Assembly: GCA_014529385.2 (NCBI GenBank)
Contig: CM043968.1
Span: 27,533,013-27,597,012 of the forward strand
Direction of reading: 5' to 3'
DNA: 64,000 bases
From: Adiantum capillus-veneris
Taxonomy: Eukaryota > Streptophyta > Polypodiopsida > Polypodiales > Pteridaceae
Part shown: piece after piece, positions 22,204-34,051 of the stretch
How the letters are laid out: each line of letters begins with the position of its first letter
Position numbering within the stretch: the stretch's first letter is position 1
Notes under the pieces: model-generated
Database searches by the model: none
What the model saw: the letters and a program-made list of their open reading frames with translations, nothing else
Told to the model about the DNA's origin: nothing
Translations under genes and position numbers: made by a program

Positions 22204-25040
22204 GACATCATACACGTATGATGCCCCTTGATACATCATACACGTATGATGTCTCAAGGGGCATCTAGCAGCCAAATTTGAAAAATATAACTGCACTAGA
22301 ATGTTCAAAAGGGGGGTTTTCCCCTAAGTACACATTGAGACTACACTTTTGACTAACTCTTGACACCAAAAAGGCAAAAGACGGAATGTCTCAAATGGAA
22401 AATAGAAAAAACTTGTGATTCTGAGCACATTTTTGCATGAAAATTGGTAGTAGTGCTTGAAAATCAGTGCTAGAGACTTGGGGATGCCTGTGAAGGAATT
22501 CTGACAAAAAAATTATCAGGAGACATCATGCGTGTATGATGTCTGAAGGGTGATTCTGGTAGCAAATTTGAACTTTTAACATTACACGCATCTTCTGCAT
22601 GTTGTGTTGAGCACATACACCAAATTTCATTTCATTTGGGGCTTATAGATTGAGTTTTGAGGGGATTTTACTCTTTTAAGGGATTTCCTTATCAAAAGTG
22701 ATGATTTTGTGTATTTTTTTATGTCCAAAAATTGTTGTGAACATAGATTCTTGTTCTGCACATCAAGGGGCACCTCTGTTAGAAACAAAACTGATTCTCA
22801 CCACCTAGACATCATAGGTGCATGATGTCTTAGAGGCCAAATTTGAGGTCAAAAGTTACAACTAAGTGCACCGTTGTGATATTTAGGAAGCATATGGGCC
22901 AGATTTAATTAAATTTGAAGCATTTTTGGACTTGCAAGTTATGATCAATTCAAGCCTTTACTTTGCCTAGATGAATCTTGTGGTCAAATTCAATTATGAA
23001 ACTTGGTGTGAGTTGCTAGTGTAGTGAGGAACCTCTAGAGTGAATTTCACTTCAAACTGACCAGTTAGACATCATACACATATGATGTCTAAAGGGAACT
23101 TTTAGGGGCCAAAATTGATATCTGAGCTTACCAGGGTGTTAAGCACAACAAAACAGCTTATAGACCAAATTTGGGTCGATTTTGAGCACATAGACGTCAT
23201 ACGCGTATGATGTCTCAAGGCCAGATATGACAGTCCAATTGCACTTTTTACCACACAAGGGGTTGGGAAATGATGTGTTAAGCTTGCTTGAAAAATTCAT
23301 CTCATTTGGAGACATACTTTTGCATTTGAAGATATTTTTGCAGATACAAGAAGGTATATGTGAAAAAGTGTTGATTTTGAGCAATTTTGGCATCCAAAAT
23401 TTGCTGAGATCACAAATTCTTGCTATATGCATCAAGGAGCACCTTGGGTAGAAGCATAAGTGAAATCTGAGCAAAATAACATCATACGTGTATGATGTCT
23501 TAGAGGCCATATTTTAGGTCAAATCAGACATTTGAGCATACCCTAGTGTCCTAGAGCATAAAAGAAGACCCTAACCAAAATTTCATTGAATTTGGAGCTC
23601 ATTTGGGCTAAAAACTACCAAAAGATAGAATTGAGCAAGATTTATGCTATATTGGCCATAACTTGCACAAAATGTGTTCAGATTGAATTCTGGAAGTTGC
23701 TAAGAGTTGCTTGAGTGATAGAGACTCAGTGGGACAAAAGTCACTTCATTCTGCCACAAAAGGCATCATAAACGTATGATGTCTCAAGTGCCAAATTTTA
23801 AGTCAAAACTTGCATATAAGCTCACAGAAGTGTTTGTCAGCATACAATTAGCCTAGAGACCAAGTTTCATTCAATTTGGATCACTTTTGGCTTAGTAAAC
23901 CTTCCCAAAAATTTGCAGACAAACAAATAGAAAAACGACTGGTAGGTCTGTCTAAAACTATCAGAATCAAACAGTGACACGACATGGAGTGCATAAAGTA
24001 CATCAAGGAGAGTCTACAGTTAAAGTTTGGAGCAATTCTGAGTCAATAGACATCATACGCGGATGCAGTCTCCAGACACAAATTGACTGTTTCGTCCATA
24101 TCTTGAGCTACCAATATTGGATTCAAAAACTTTTTTTATCAAAACGAAGCTCCAAAGTAGCTCTATAAGATTCGGTGTCAACCCTGAAAAAAATTATCAT
24201 TCATTGTTGTTCAGCGCCTGAAAAAACGTCGTTTAAGGCCTCAAAATTCATCTGGAAGTTAGGGGTGTCTAAAACTGACAATTTGAGAGAATTGTGAGAA
24301 ATGGATTGTGGTTTTGGACATAGTTTCGACTTTTCCCTGACCAAAGCACTTGAACACATTGGTTCAAGCCTGCTTATATCAAGCTAGAGCTATTAAGACT
24401 ACATATCATGTCCTCTTTAGAGTCAAACTCAGCTTATACAAGCTTTGAAATCCTAGTGACAGAGGAGCATCCGCCCACAATGGATCTTCCAAACTTGCAG
24501 TTGATAAATACCAATCTTGTCGAAATAGTTTGGAGCTCATTTGGGCTAAAAATTGCCAAAAGACAGAGGGAAAGATTTATGTTGTATTGGCCATAACCTA
24601 CAAAAGAAGTGTTCAAATTGAATTCTAAAAGTTATTGTGTGTTGTGTGAGTGATAAGGAGTCAGTGGGACATAGCTCGCTTCATTTTGCCACAAAAGACA
24701 TCATACACATATGATGTCTCAAGTGCCAAATTAGAGGTCAAAACTCATATCTAAGCTCTCAGAAGTGTTTGCCAATCAAATATGAGTTTTGAACTCTAGT
24801 TTGGCTTAGTAAACCTTCCCGAGATTTAGTAAACCTGCCATTCAGTTTGGATCACTTTGGCTTAGGAAACCTTCCCGAGAAGTTGCAGACAACCAAACAG
24901 AAAAAGAACTGATAGAGTTGTTGAAAAGTGTCAGGATCACAAACTGAGACTTGGAGTGGTTAGAGTACATCAAGGAGAGTCTACAATTAAAGTTTGGAGA
25001 AATTTTGAGCCAGTAGACATCATACGCGTATGAAGTCTCC
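22204..25040 (+). repeat. Leader repeats of X: about 286-bp units with palindromes
   Basis: Eleven copies of the ATCATACGCGTATGAT-type palindrome start near 22204, 22231, 22522, 22808, 23068, 23193, 23479, 23762, 24049, 24697 and 25016. Typical spacing is 283-291 bp, with a 125-bp short unit that matches a 126-bp one in X-prime. The core varies as ACGCGT, ACACGT, ACACAT and ACGTGT, as expected from CpG decay. The region lies between the primer binding site and gag and has no convincing open frame. Confidence 0.9.
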
Positions 25041-25490
25041 AAGCACAAATTGATTGTCTATTGATATTGGATTCAGACACGTTTTTAATCAAAACAAAGC
25101 TCCAGAGTAGCTCTACAAGATTCAATGTCAACTTTGAACAAAAATCAAAGACCCTGTGGGTCATTCCTAGTTGGTCAGTGTCCATAAAAACGTCATTTAA
25201 GGCCTCAAAATTCATCTGGAAGTTAGGGGTGTCTAAAACTGACAATTTGAGAAAATTGTGAGAAAACAATCGTAGTTTTGGACATAGTTTTGACTTTTCC
25301 CTAACCAAAGCACTTGAACACTTTGGAATAAGCCTTCTTACATCAAGCTAGAGTTTTTAAGCCCAGAGATCATGTTCTCTTTAGAGTCAAACTCAGCTTA
25401 TACAAGCTTCAAAATCCCAGCGGTAGAGGAGCATCCGCCCATAATGGATCTTCCAAACTTGCAATGAATAAAGACCAAGCTTGTTAAGAG
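23592..25490 (+). repeat. Tandem duplication of about 0.94 kb in the X leader
   Basis: The stretch 23592-24528 (starting TTTGGAGCTCATTTGGGCTA) recurs from 24529, including the palindromes, the TCAAAACTGACAATTTGAGA-like part and the sequence around the gag start (ATGGATCTTCCAAACTTGCA at about 24481 and 25444). X-prime has one copy only, so the duplication arose in X, probably by unequal exchange at the shared TTTGGAGCTCATTTGGGCTA. Confidence 0.75.
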
Positions 25491-26825
25491 AGTTTGGATA
25501 ACATATCATAAGAGTGAAGGACTATGTACATATATTGACGACAGTGAGGTCAACTTTTATAGGTTCTCAGAGCCATACCCAGAAGAGCTGATAGATTACA
25601 AGCTCTTATATGTCTATACATACGGAGTCGACTATCAATGGAAGTCTCTAGTTGCTGCCAAGTATGGACGAGAATAGAGAGCTGTAGAAAGCACAAAGCC
25701 ATGGACTGCATTAGACATAGGTGGATATTTGGTCAATGAAAGACCATAGATACCTCCACCAAACACGAGGATTCCTACGAGAATTCCAAAGAGAGAGCCA
25801 CTTGGATTCCCTTCTAAAGCGATAACAAGAGATAACGTGATCACAGAGATGGAAAACATGCCTTCTCAAGGACCAATCTCCAACAGAACGACTAATCCCT
25901 TTAAAGAAGAACCTAAGCATAGTGGAAGACCTGAAGCGAGAGAAGGATTGGGAGAGTCTATGGTTAGACTTGTAGGCAATCCGCAAGAGAGACCATCCCA
26001 AGTCCAAAAATGAGTAAACAGGAAATACGCCAAAAATAAAGCTCCGAGAGATCATGTACGGCTTTTAGAAGAGTAATTAGAGCAGAGGAAGTTTTAGATT
26101 TTGCAACATAGTTTGTGGGATTTGGATTGACTTTAAAAGATGACGTGGCTACATGGTTTGACTTAGTGGAAATATATGATTTTGTGACTATAGACGAGTT
26201 GTTTGAGGAATTCATCAAAGAATTCTCAGAGAAAGACATAGCTCACAATACGGTCTTGCAAACCCACAGATTCAAGCAAAAAGAGAGTGAATCAGTGCAC
26301 AAAGCAACATTGCAGCTCAAGAGATACATCAAGTTTTGTCCAAGAGATGAACTACCTATGCAAGCACGATAGATGATGATCTTTATCCAGGGAATGAGAC
26401 ATGCGGGTCTTTAGAAGGATCTGCATATGATAAGGAGCCTGACATTAAAAGAATTGATCAAAGAAGCTCCTTATCTAGTGGATAATTGTGAGGAACATAA
26501 AGAAAACGATTGTAAGAGTCAGGAGGATGACACATCCTCTCAGCACAGTGATTCACAGATGAGCGAGTCCATTGCAAAACCAACAACACCTTTTGATCAA
26601 GAAAGTTTTATTGACAAAATGGTTAAGAGGTTAGCTCCTCTTGTAAATTCTGATTGGCGGGAGCTTAAGTGGTGCGAAATTGAGAGAAAATGGACAAACC
26701 ATATGAGAGAAGAGTCTTACTATGGCATGGAGTATGCTAGGGAGAGGTATGTAGAACATATTCTAGGAGCACCTACTCCACCTAGATACACTATGGAAAA
26801 TGCACCAGGTCTAGTAGAAGTTTGA
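25444..26825 (+). pseudogene. Gag of X
   Basis: It starts MDLPNL and can be followed with several stops through YHKSEGLCTYIDDSEVNFYRF, a Pro-rich part, and a Retrotrans_gag core (DDVATWFDLVEIYDFVTIDE ... FIKEFSEKDIAHNT, 26130-26250). The tail is an open 132-codon piece (26427-26825) with KSQEDDTSSQHSDS and IDKMVKRLAPLV. It is the same protein as the X-prime gag at 10972-9674. No zinc knuckle or protease follows before Z. The stops at about 26040 and 26370 make it inactive. Confidence 0.75.
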
Positions 26826-27106
26826 AGGCCATAGCCTCTCTTTGGACACCAACCTCCACTCCCACATGCTAGAATGCCTGTAGAAATGAGATACACATTG
26901 ATGATGGAAGAATCTAATACACAAGCGATAGTACCAACTATAATGTATTATAACAATCAAAGTGGGTACTGCCCTTCAAAGTGATAAGAGATGAAGGAAA
27001 CACATGGAGTGATGAGGGCGGTACAACCTCCACCTCTTGTGTTTGATCTGAAGAACAAAGGTACAAGATGGACAACAGGACATTGCGGTTCATTATGAAT
27101 AAGTTA
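26826..27106 (+). other. Post-gag segment of X
   Basis: The sequence aligns with 9640-9300 of X-prime on the opposite strand, so it belongs to the element. It is Pro-rich when read in the gag frame but broken by stops. The last five bases (AGTTA) are the target site of Z. Confidence 0.5.
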
Positions 27107-27333
27107 TGTTACCATATACATGTGGTAGTGATGTGTGTGAACACACTAGGACCGTCGGGGCATTTTTTCCCTCTTTAGGAGGTTTTTTCCCCCGTGCATT
27201 GTACATATGCCCATCACTCTAGGGCTATCGATCTTTCCATTGCACTCTAAGTAACACACTCTCTATTGTGTGCCTTGAGCTTCCTTCGTCTTCTCCAATC
27301 TGTGTGTGTTTCTTTGCAACCCTAATTCCAACA
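27107..27333 (+). repeat. 5' LTR of Z
   Basis: It starts TGTTACCATATACATGTGG and ends CCAACA. The copy at 30662-30887 differs at only a handful of bases, so Z inserted relatively recently. Confidence 0.92.
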
Positions 27334-27695
27334 ATTGGTATGAGAGCAGGTTACGTCTTCCCGGGCTTAGTCGCCAGCTACTCCAGCACATGCCTGCTCA
27401 CTTTCTTCGATTACAGTGAGGTTTGGCAAGCGTTCAAAGGTCGACAAATATTTTGAGAAAGCTCATAGAGTTTAGTTTGCTCAGATTTCTGATTCGGGCT
27501 CATTTCGGCCTCCATTTCCACTACAGGCAGGTCTGCACATGCAATTTTGTCATTTTGTGCAGAATTGTTGTTAGTGCCGATTTTTTCCTAACAAGTACCT
27601 TACAGTCTTCTACGATTTTTGCTATATAGCACGTGTTGTTCCCGCTCTGTTTCTCCTATTTTTGAGCATTTTTCACATCAGGTGCAACATTTACC

Positions 27696-28620
27696 ATGGC
27701 TGACAATAACACAGATGTCTTCAAGATGTTTGCTGTTGAGAACAAGTTGGATGGGGACAATCACCCTATGTGGGCTTATATGATGCAACACGTTCTTGTG
27801 TTAAAGGGCGTCTTGAATATTGTGCAGGGCATTGATGTACGTCCTGGTTTTGAGGATGGCGATGTTGAGGATATTGCAGGTCTTGCTATTGAGTTGTTTT
27901 TCCTACGGTAGAACAAGCTCATTGGGATGTAAAGGATGTGCAGGCTCATGCATTGATTGCGTTGTCTGTGAAGCGAACCATTGTTTCTCACATCCGTTCA
28001 GCAAAATCTGCAAAACAGGCTTGGGATATTTTGGCTGGTCTTTATGCAAGTCACAATGAGGCTGAAATTGCTTTGCTGCGTAAAGAGCTGGAGTCGAAGA
28101 TTATGCATGAGGAAGATGATATGGACACTTTCCTTGCTAGTGTCAAGAATATCAATGAGCAACTTATTTCTGCAAGTGAAGTCATTTCAGACAGCTCCCT
28201 TGTGAAGACTGTTCTTGATGCCTTACCAGATTCTTACCAGACTTTTGCTAGTACTTGGAGACTTATGACCCAAGGAAATCCAGAAATTGTCAAGTTTGAT
28301 GCATTATGCGCATTTCTGTTGCAAGGGTCACTTTCCAAAAAAAATAGGACTAGACAGCGTGCAGTTGAATAGGCTTTTATTCCTTCTCAAAGAAAGGGTG
28401 GTAACAGCAATGCAGCCACTTCTTATGGTTCTGCTGCGAGTGGCAAAACTTCTGTTCCTAATGCTTTTGCTGGAAACAATTCGTCTGGAAATTCTGGTGA
28501 TAAGGGAAAAAAAGAAAATGCATTGCCATTATTGAAGCTAATGACCACTTGATCAAGTCGTGTCCTAAGTTGAAGGCCAAAGCGGCTAAGAAGAAAGAGG
28601 GTGGTTCCACTGCAAATGCT
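27696..28620 (+). pseudogene. Gag of Z
   Basis: It starts MADNNTDVFKMFAVENKLDG and NHPMWAYMMQHVLVLKGV, the start of a copia Gag, then shifts frame near 27910 and continues as AHALIALSVKRTIVSHIRSA to GSLSKKNRTRQR (27938-28372). A degraded zinc knuckle reads C...ANDHLIKSCPKLKAKAAKKKE near 28520-28590, with its first Cys pair out of frame. It coats element RNA in intact relatives. At least two frameshifts make it inactive. Confidence 0.8.
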
Positions 28621-28773
28621 GGTTCCACTATAAATGCAGCCATTGTTGAGTCTTCTGTGAAAGGAGACTGTGTTGCTGATTTTGATGCAGAATGGGCTTT
28701 TAGCACAGAGTGCACTTACAATCTTGCTTTCCATGATGCATGCTTGTCAGTTGCTGCAGATTCACATGTGTAG

Positions 28774-29790
28774 TATTTTGACAGTGGTGCTACAAAGCAC
28801 ATTACCTCACATCGTGAATGGTTCACCTCTCTCGAGTCTGTCCCTCATGGGAATTCAATCACTTGTGCCAACAATGCCTCTTATCTGGTTCAGGGAGTTG
28901 GAAAGATTGTGCTTACTACTGCAAATGGTAGTTCCTTCACACTTGTTAATGCACTTTATGTACCTGGGATCAAGAAGAATCTCTTGTCTATATCCACACT
29001 TGCTAGACTTGGACTTGTAGTCAAATTTATGGATGACAGATGTACAGTTTATGATCTCAGTTTTGGTGATGAAATTATTGCATCTAGCCTTTTGTACCAT
29101 GGGCTGTATAAGCTCACTTTGTATGAAAAGTGTGGACAAAATTTTGCAAATGTTGTTGCAGATTCAAGGGCTATTTCAGATGCAAAACTTTGGCATGCAC
29201 GTTTGGTCATCTGAATTTTGCCAGTTTGATGTGTTTGCAGCAATCTAATATGGTTGCTTCTTTGCCGTCTCTTGAAGCACTTGTCAAACATGTTTGTGAA
29301 GGTTGTATTTTGGGTAAGATGCAGAGTTAAAAGTTTCCAAAGGATGGTTCAGTTTGGGCCACATGCAGGTTGCAGCTTGTGCATAGTGATGTTTGTGGGA
29401 CCATGCAAACTCCATCCTTGGGCAATTACCTTTACTATGTGACTTTCATTGATGATTACTCCAGGCATGCATGGGTATTTACGCCTAAAGCGAAGTCCGA
29501 AGTTTTTATGTGCTTCAAACAATCTTTGGCTATGGCTAAAAATGTCTCGAAATGTACTACCTTCACCCTCCGTTCCGATCGAGGGGGAGAGTATATGTCT
29601 CATGAATTCAGTGCATTTTTGGCTAGTCGTGGGATAAAACACCAATGTACAATGCCTTATACACCTCATCAAAATGGTGTTGCCGAGAGGAAAAATAGGT
29701 CACTCACGGAAATGGCACGATGTATGGTCAAAAGTCAAGCTTTGCCGCATTCTTTTTGGCGTGAGATGGTGGTATTGCCTTGTGTCAGAA
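28774..29790 (+). pseudogene. Protease and integrase of Z
   Basis: The protease active site FDSGATKHITSHREWF is at 28777-28825. The frame continues through LYVPGIKKNLLSIS and a GAG_pre-integrase segment (LWHARL ... CEGCILGKM, with a frameshift at 29210). The integrase core has LVHSDVCG, TFIDDYSRHAWVF, LRSDRGGEY and PYTPHQNGVAERKNR, so the catalytic D, D and E are present. It ends at SFWREMVV and is joined directly to the end of RT. In intact copia elements RT follows here, which shows an internal deletion. Confidence 0.88.
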
Positions 29791-30590
29791 AAGTTACATA
29801 GAGACATTGCTATGTAAGTTTGGACTTGTGGATTGCAAACCTTTTGCCACTCCCATGGAAACAGGTTTGAAGTTGAGTCTACATGATGCTGGCGATCCTG
29901 CTGATGTCACTCTTTACCAAACTGCTGTTGGCTGCCTCATTTATGTATGCAACACGAGGCCAGATATTCAGTTTGCAGTCTCGCAGGTCAGCAGATTTAT
30001 GCATAGCCCAGGGTCTAAGCATTGGCAGGCTGTCAAGAGGATTTTCCGCTACCTTAGTGGCACTTTACATCTTGGCTTGTTTTATCCCAAGGGGGGATCA
30101 TTGCCGCCAGACTTACATGCTTTTTCGGACTCAGATTGGGCTGGTTGTTTTGACACGCGAGTGTCCACAAGTGGTTTTTGTTTCATGCTTGGCAGTTCAT
30201 GTATATCATGGTTGAGCAAGAAGCAACCTACTGTGGCCACTTCGAGTTGTGAGGCTGAGTACAGGGAAATCTTCACAGCTACGGTTGAGTGTGTATAGCT
30301 CAGACGCCTTATGGATGATTTGGGTGTTGGACAGGACACTGCCAACACTATCTACACTGAAAATCAGAGAGCATTGGCATTTGCAAGGAACCCAGTTTTT
30401 CATGCTCGCAGAAAGCACATTTGAGGTGCATTACCACTATGTCAGGGAGAGGCTCTCAACAGGAGAGATCATCTTGGCTTATGTGCCAACACAGGACAAC
30501 CTTGCAGATCTTTTCACAAAGGCATTGTCTCATGAGAAGCTTGAAGCTTTTGCAAAGCTTTGGGCTTACTTCCCTTTGTGGACTGATCAT
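29790..30590 (+). pseudogene. RT C-terminus and RNase H of Z
   Basis: The frame reads QKSYIETLLCKFGLVDCKPF then TPMETGLKLS, GCLIYVCNTRPDIQFAVSQV, and RNase H motifs FSDSDWAGCFDTRVSTSGF and SSCEAEYR. After stops at 30298 and 30423 the C-terminal YVPTQDNLADLFTKAL is still clear. The RT palm with its YVDD motif is absent. Without RT this copy could move only with help. Confidence 0.85.
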
Positions 30591-30661
30591 GTCCTCAGGG
30601 CATGGCACTTCCCTTTACTCTTGTGACATCTCTCATTCACCGCATCACTCTAGAGGGGATT

Positions 30662-30887
30662 TCTTACCATATACATGTGGTAGTGATGTGTGTGAACACA
30701 CTAGGACCGTCGGGGCATTTTTTCCCTCTTTAGGAGGTTTCCCCCCCATGCATTGTACATACGCCCATCACTCTAGGGCTATCTATCTTTCCATTGCACA
30801 CTAAGTAACACACTCTCTATTGTGTGCCTTGAGCTTCCTTCGTCTTCTCCAAGCTATGTGCGTTTCTCTGCAACCCTAAGTCTAACA
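30662..30887 (+). repeat. 3' LTR of Z
   Basis: It matches the 5' LTR. The terminal TG has become TC. Confidence 0.9.
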
Positions 30888-31015
30888 GGTTAGAGCATTT
30901 ATTTAAGTCATGTATCAAGTAGAAGCAGTATAATGATTTACACATCACACAAAGGTTAATAGTGGAAAATGCAACATTGATCACCTTGATGCAGGAACAA
31001 AGGAGTCACCAATGA

Positions 31016-31480
<465 letters not shown>

Positions 31481-31578
31481 GACAAAAGCACAAGCATTGG
31501 AGCAAACAAAAGTAAAAATGACAACAAAGACCACACCGACATTGACAACGAGGTCATGTTAGGGACAACATGAATTCA

Positions 31579-31580
<2 letters not shown>

Positions 31581-31613
<33 letters not shown>
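31581..31613 (+). repeat. Poly-G run of 33 at the polypurine tract of X
   Basis: An unbroken G run, preceded by AATTCAGA, abuts the 3' LTR at 31614. The position is that of the element's polypurine tract. Run length may include assembly error. Confidence 0.85.
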
Positions 31614-31614
<1 letters not shown>

Positions 31615-32107
31615 GTTGACTCGTGGGTCAACATCATGACATAACTCAACAAAGCCTTATTTTTTTAGAGTTATGAAATACTGTGGATTATGCTTAAAAA
31701 CATCATTTGCAATGAGTAGTTAGTCTAATTGCAGAGAAAAGCCAGGGTGCAATGGCACTTCTAGATTGTACGTACGAAGCCATTCTACCCCTAGAACTCT
31801 ATTTTAGGTTTAACCTTTGGTAGCCTTAGTATATAAGGTACCTAGGTCATTTTGTAAAGGAGAAATTTTATCATAATCTAACTTTTAAAGATGTCGTTAA
31901 CTGTGTGTGAGAGAGAAAGGGAGAGTGCATAAGCTTCATCCTGGTGCTACTCCCCGCTCATTCATCACATTGGAGATCCGTCTGCACCATTGTGCTAGGC
32001 TCAGCAAGAGCTACACATCGACGCCAAGCATTCCTCATAGAACGGAGCACACGTGTTGACGCATCTATGAGCTATTCTTGGCTATAAGTGTATCAAACGA
32101 TGTCTCT

Positions 32108-33673
32108 TGTAATGGAATTGGCCTATTTAACTTGAGAGTAGCGGAAATTAATGAGAGTACTTTTGAGAAATAACTTTGTGAGCATAACGGGTGAACATAT
32201 TTGAAGATAGCAACATAATCATAGCAATTAGTTAACTTGGCATGAACAATACTTTTGCAAGAGAGAGAATTTAGAGAACATGACAACAGTTGAGGACCGG
32301 ATTTATGTGGAGGCGGTCCCCCCTCCAATAGGCATTTGTATTATGATTTCTCCCGTTAAGAGAGACTTGTTACAATACAGTCTTTGTGTTGCTTGTGACC
32401 TAGGTGATGCAATGAAGATGGAAAGATTCATGCATCACAAACATAACATAAACTTGAAGAAAGCTTTAACTATCCCAGGTCTCAGTCCCAAGACCTCAAA
32501 CACCTTCGAAGGTGGAGAGAGCTAGCAGAGAATGAGGGTAGGGAAGAGGAAGAAGAAACATTTCGTAGGAGAAAGAATTAGTTACTCACTTATCATACTC
32601 TTGTTGCTAGCATACATAATAGCATAGTAATGAAGAAGAAGGAGATGGCAAGCTTAAGCATTGAAGCATGGCTCTTGGTTGGATTTGCACTCCATAGCCA
32701 AGAGTGTTGGTGGTGGCTATCAACCTCTACTTGCTTGGAGAGGGAGCTCTTGCCCTTTGCATAGCACACAATGAGAGTGTTTGTGAGTGTGTGTGGGTGA
32801 GTATACCCCCTAAGCAACCCCCTAGCTTGCTTGGGTCAACCCCCCCTTGTAGCTCATGCTTGAAGCTCATTGGACCCCTCCAGCCCTAGCCAATCATGAG
32901 CAGGAGGCATTACAAGCAGTAGGGGTAGCCTTGAGACAAGTGTCCCCCTTTCCCCTTTGAGAGAGAGGTCTAGATAAATGCTAAATCAATTAATTAAATC
33001 TCCTAAATTACTATTGGACCCCTTGGGTGGCCAACCAATAGGTTTCAGGCATCTCATGAAGGTAACATAGTAAGGGGCTTGACATGTGTCCTTGTTGCCT
33101 CTTCAAGCTTGGGCCTTCCTTGTGTGTGTGAGTGCGTGTTCTCTCTCTAGCCCCTAGGAAAAGGGCTCGCCCCCCCTCTTGTAGGGATATTTTGACTTGT
33201 GGTGCTCAAGCACCTTAGTCATCAAGCATGACTAAGCACTTGGACTAGGGTGTATTCCCACAAGCATCTCAGGCAAGCATGTCAAAGCACCTCGAGCACC
33301 TTAATCAAGTAGCAAGTCAAGCACCTCAAGCATGTAGCAGATCAAGCACCTCAAGCACCTTAATCAAGTACCTCAAGCATGACAAGCACCTCAAGCACGA
33401 CAAGCACCTCGAGCTTGGGCAGGGTTCCCGCTTACCTAAGGTCAAAGGACTTTTACACACATTATTGAAGGTCTTCAATGAAGCTAACCCTAAGGTCTTA
33501 TGCTCCATTGGTTAGCCTTGCTCTTTGATAGACCATCTCTCATTTGGGCCCCTTTACCATTGGTCCCGTGTTGAGATAGATCTATAAGCACATATCTATA
33601 TCTTAACACTTGTTCCCGTTTATTCTCCCACATTAAGTGATCAATTTAATATGAGAAAATCATTTGGGTTGGT
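32108..33673 (-). repeat. 3' LTR of Y, lacking its first 21 bp
   Basis: It aligns without gaps to 37749-39314. On the minus strand it begins inside the LTR at ACCAACCCAAATG, directly after integrase zinc-finger sequence, which marks the deletion junction. Confidence 0.93.
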
Positions 33674-34051
33674 CTGGAGTAATCCAGGTTTCTTCGCTCT
33701 ATCATACTTGGTCTTTTGGCATACTACACGTTTTGATACATACTCTTGTATGTCCACTTTCATGGTAGGCCAATAGAAGTACGTCTCTACTCCTCGGAGA
33801 GTAGGTTGAATACCTCTATGACCCGCATATGGAGGAGCATGGGATTCATACATAACTTTCTCACGAAGGGAATGGGTAACACATAACCTATTGCCGTGGA
33901 GAAGATAACCATCCTGCAAGGTGAATGGTTCCTCTTTCTTCCCCAAAGCAAGGGCTGACATTATGTCTCTAAAGTCAGGGTCAGTAGCATACTCATCTAT
34001 CATAGAGGATAGATCATTGTGAGTAGCTATAGACACCGCATTAACTTTGGG
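33674..34051 (-). pseudogene. Integrase zinc-binding domain of Y, truncated
   Basis: It reads LHGNRLCVTHSLREKVMYES, HAPPYAGHRGIQPTL, and YVSKRVVCQKTKYDR; one of the expected two Cys appears to be Arg. It ends at GLLQ, where the LTR begins. The core with D, D and E is absent. Confidence 0.9.

Larger units (their letters stand above)
27107..30887 (+). mobile_element. Ty1/copia element Z, internally deleted
   Basis: The LTRs at 27107-27333 and 30662-30887 are nearly identical and about 227 bp. The flanks AGTTA and GGTTA are a 5-bp target duplication with one mismatch. The primer binding site is TTGGTATGAGAGC (335-347 of 27000), one base off the initiator-Met consensus, and AGAGGGGAT is a polypurine tract before the 3' LTR. 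Inside are gag, protease, integrase, then the end of RT and RNase H. The RT catalytic centre is missing between 29770 and 29790. Confidence 0.92.

Noticed and set aside
32280-32525. Open frames of 60-90 codons repeated in both Y LTRs
   Set aside because: They occur only because the LTRs are duplicated. There are no protein motifs and they are not kept in the T 5' LTR.
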